Source: an uncultured Mycoplasma sp.
GTDB taxonomy: Bacteria; Bacillota_I; Bacilli_A; RF39; UBA660
Direction: 5' to 3'
DNA: 13,602 nucleotides
Assembly (NCBI GenBank): GCA_947388575.1
Contig: CANDSI010000009.1
Location: 1-13,602 of the forward strand
The notes beneath the pieces were generated by a model. It had not been told where the DNA came from. It saw only the letters and a program-made list of their open reading frames with translations, and made no database searches. This document shows positions 13,202 to 13,602 of the stretch, piece by piece. The position numbers and the translations under genes are program-made. Within the stretch, counting starts at the first letter, position 1. Each line of letters starts with the position of its first letter.

Positions 13202-13602
13202 TGAAGTCTATTGTTAATTATCAAGATAAAGATTTATATTTAGAGTTAGGTGAATATCCTAGTGGAAGATTAGCAATTTTACTAAATAATAAAAATGGGG
13301 AACTTTGGGATGATTTAACAATCAATCTTCCTCACAAAAAATTAGATGATAATTATATATTTGTGAATCCTAATATACAAAATGATTTATTAGATAAACT
13401 CTGTGAAACTGGAGTTTTTTTAAATTTATATAGAGTAGAAGACTATGATTATAGAATGATTATTGTAAATAAAGATGTTTTAAAACAATATGTAGATGAT
13501 TATCGAATTGAAATGTGGGAAACAGAAGAGGATCGAGATCAAGGTTTTGCTACTTCTTATGATGAGCATTTTAATAATTTTGGTGATGCTTTAAAAATGG
13601 CA
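13201..13602 (+). CDS. DUF4313-like protein, 3' end cut by the window
   Basis: The frame opens at ATG 13201 in a TAATG overlap and runs 134 codons to the right edge without a stop. Residues 20-70 match the DUF4313 pattern as I remember it: GRLAILLNNKNGELWDDLTINLP split as 'GRLAIxL', then 'LTxNLP', then a VNPN turn and an ETGVF segment. After that comes a second part with IEMWETEEDRDQGFATSYD, a module seen in other uncharacterised element proteins. DUF4313 proteins are frequent in Firmicutes conjugative elements and have no assigned biochemical function. Identification is by motif memory only. Confidence 0.7.
   Translation, partial: MKSIVNYQDKDLYLELGEYPSGRLAILLNNKNGELWDDLTINLPHKKLDDNYIFVNPNIQNDLLDKLCETGVFLNLYRVEDYDYRMIIVNKDVLKQYVDDYRIEMWETEEDRDQGFATSYDEHFNNFGDALKMA

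Noticed and set aside
1..13602. Mycoplasma genetic code (TGA = Trp)
   Set aside because: Several genes end in TGA with tightly coupled downstream starts (3478, 10689, 11112, 12077), and Trp is encoded by TGG.
6401..13602. Type IV secretion genes (coupling protein, VirB4/VirB6)
   Set aside because: No Walker A ATPase motif or multi-pass membrane protein is present on either strand in the window.

Overview
The window looks like one segment of a mobile element (a conjugative or mobilizable plasmid, or an integrated conjugative element) from a very AT-rich, low-GC Gram-positive gut-type bacterium (Firmicutes/Bacillota, perhaps Clostridia, Erysipelotrichia or an RF39-like lineage). The reasons are strong AAAGGGG or GGAGG ribosome binding sites, AGA-dominated arginine codons, every gene on the + strand, and a mobilization, recombination and accessory gene set typical of such elements. 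TGA is used as a stop (genes ending at 3478, 10689, 11112 and 12077), so the mycoplasma code is excluded. No chromosomal housekeeping gene, tRNA, rRNA or CRISPR array is visible.

Layout. (1) Positions 1-4157 hold a tight operon: a gene running in from the left edge, a 35-residue membrane peptide missed by long-ORF scans, two acidic/coiled-coil proteins, a 320-aa unknown protein, a compact CHC2/Toprim primase, and two small unknowns. (2) Positions 4158-4406 are non-coding and look like an origin of transfer with its regulatory region: three TGTATATACA palindromes, a perfect 9-bp inverted repeat, a terminator-like hairpin and a TATCCTG box. (3) Positions 4407-6400 encode two small ribbon-helix-helix proteins and a relaxase with the H-T-D...H-x-H metal motif, most like the MOBL/MobP2 relaxases. 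The order oriT - aux1 - aux2 - relaxase matches that described for the Bacillus plasmid pLS20. (4) Positions 6407-7239 are a free-standing cassette with its own extended -10 promoter and terminator, carrying a two-TM DUF3592-like protein. (5) Positions 7261-8725 hold a small unknown gene, a complete tyrosine recombinase and a conserved small gene. (6) Positions 8740-8945 carry a consensus promoter followed by stacked hairpins and a terminator: a structured leader or a ~100-nt small RNA. (7) Positions 8945-13602 are a densely packed operon of mostly acidic accessory proteins, including a resolvase-fold protein that seems to have lost its catalytic motif, a zinc-ribbon protein and a DUF4313-like protein cut by the right edge.

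How the parts may work together (inference): the relaxase and its two DNA-binding helpers would act on the 4169-4356 region. The adjacent primase could prime complementary-strand synthesis after single-stranded transfer. The tyrosine recombinase would integrate the element or resolve multimers. The 3' operon has the character of an establishment or anti-defence cargo set controlled through its leader. No coupling protein, VirB4 ATPase or Rep initiator is visible, so these lie outside the window or are supplied in trans.
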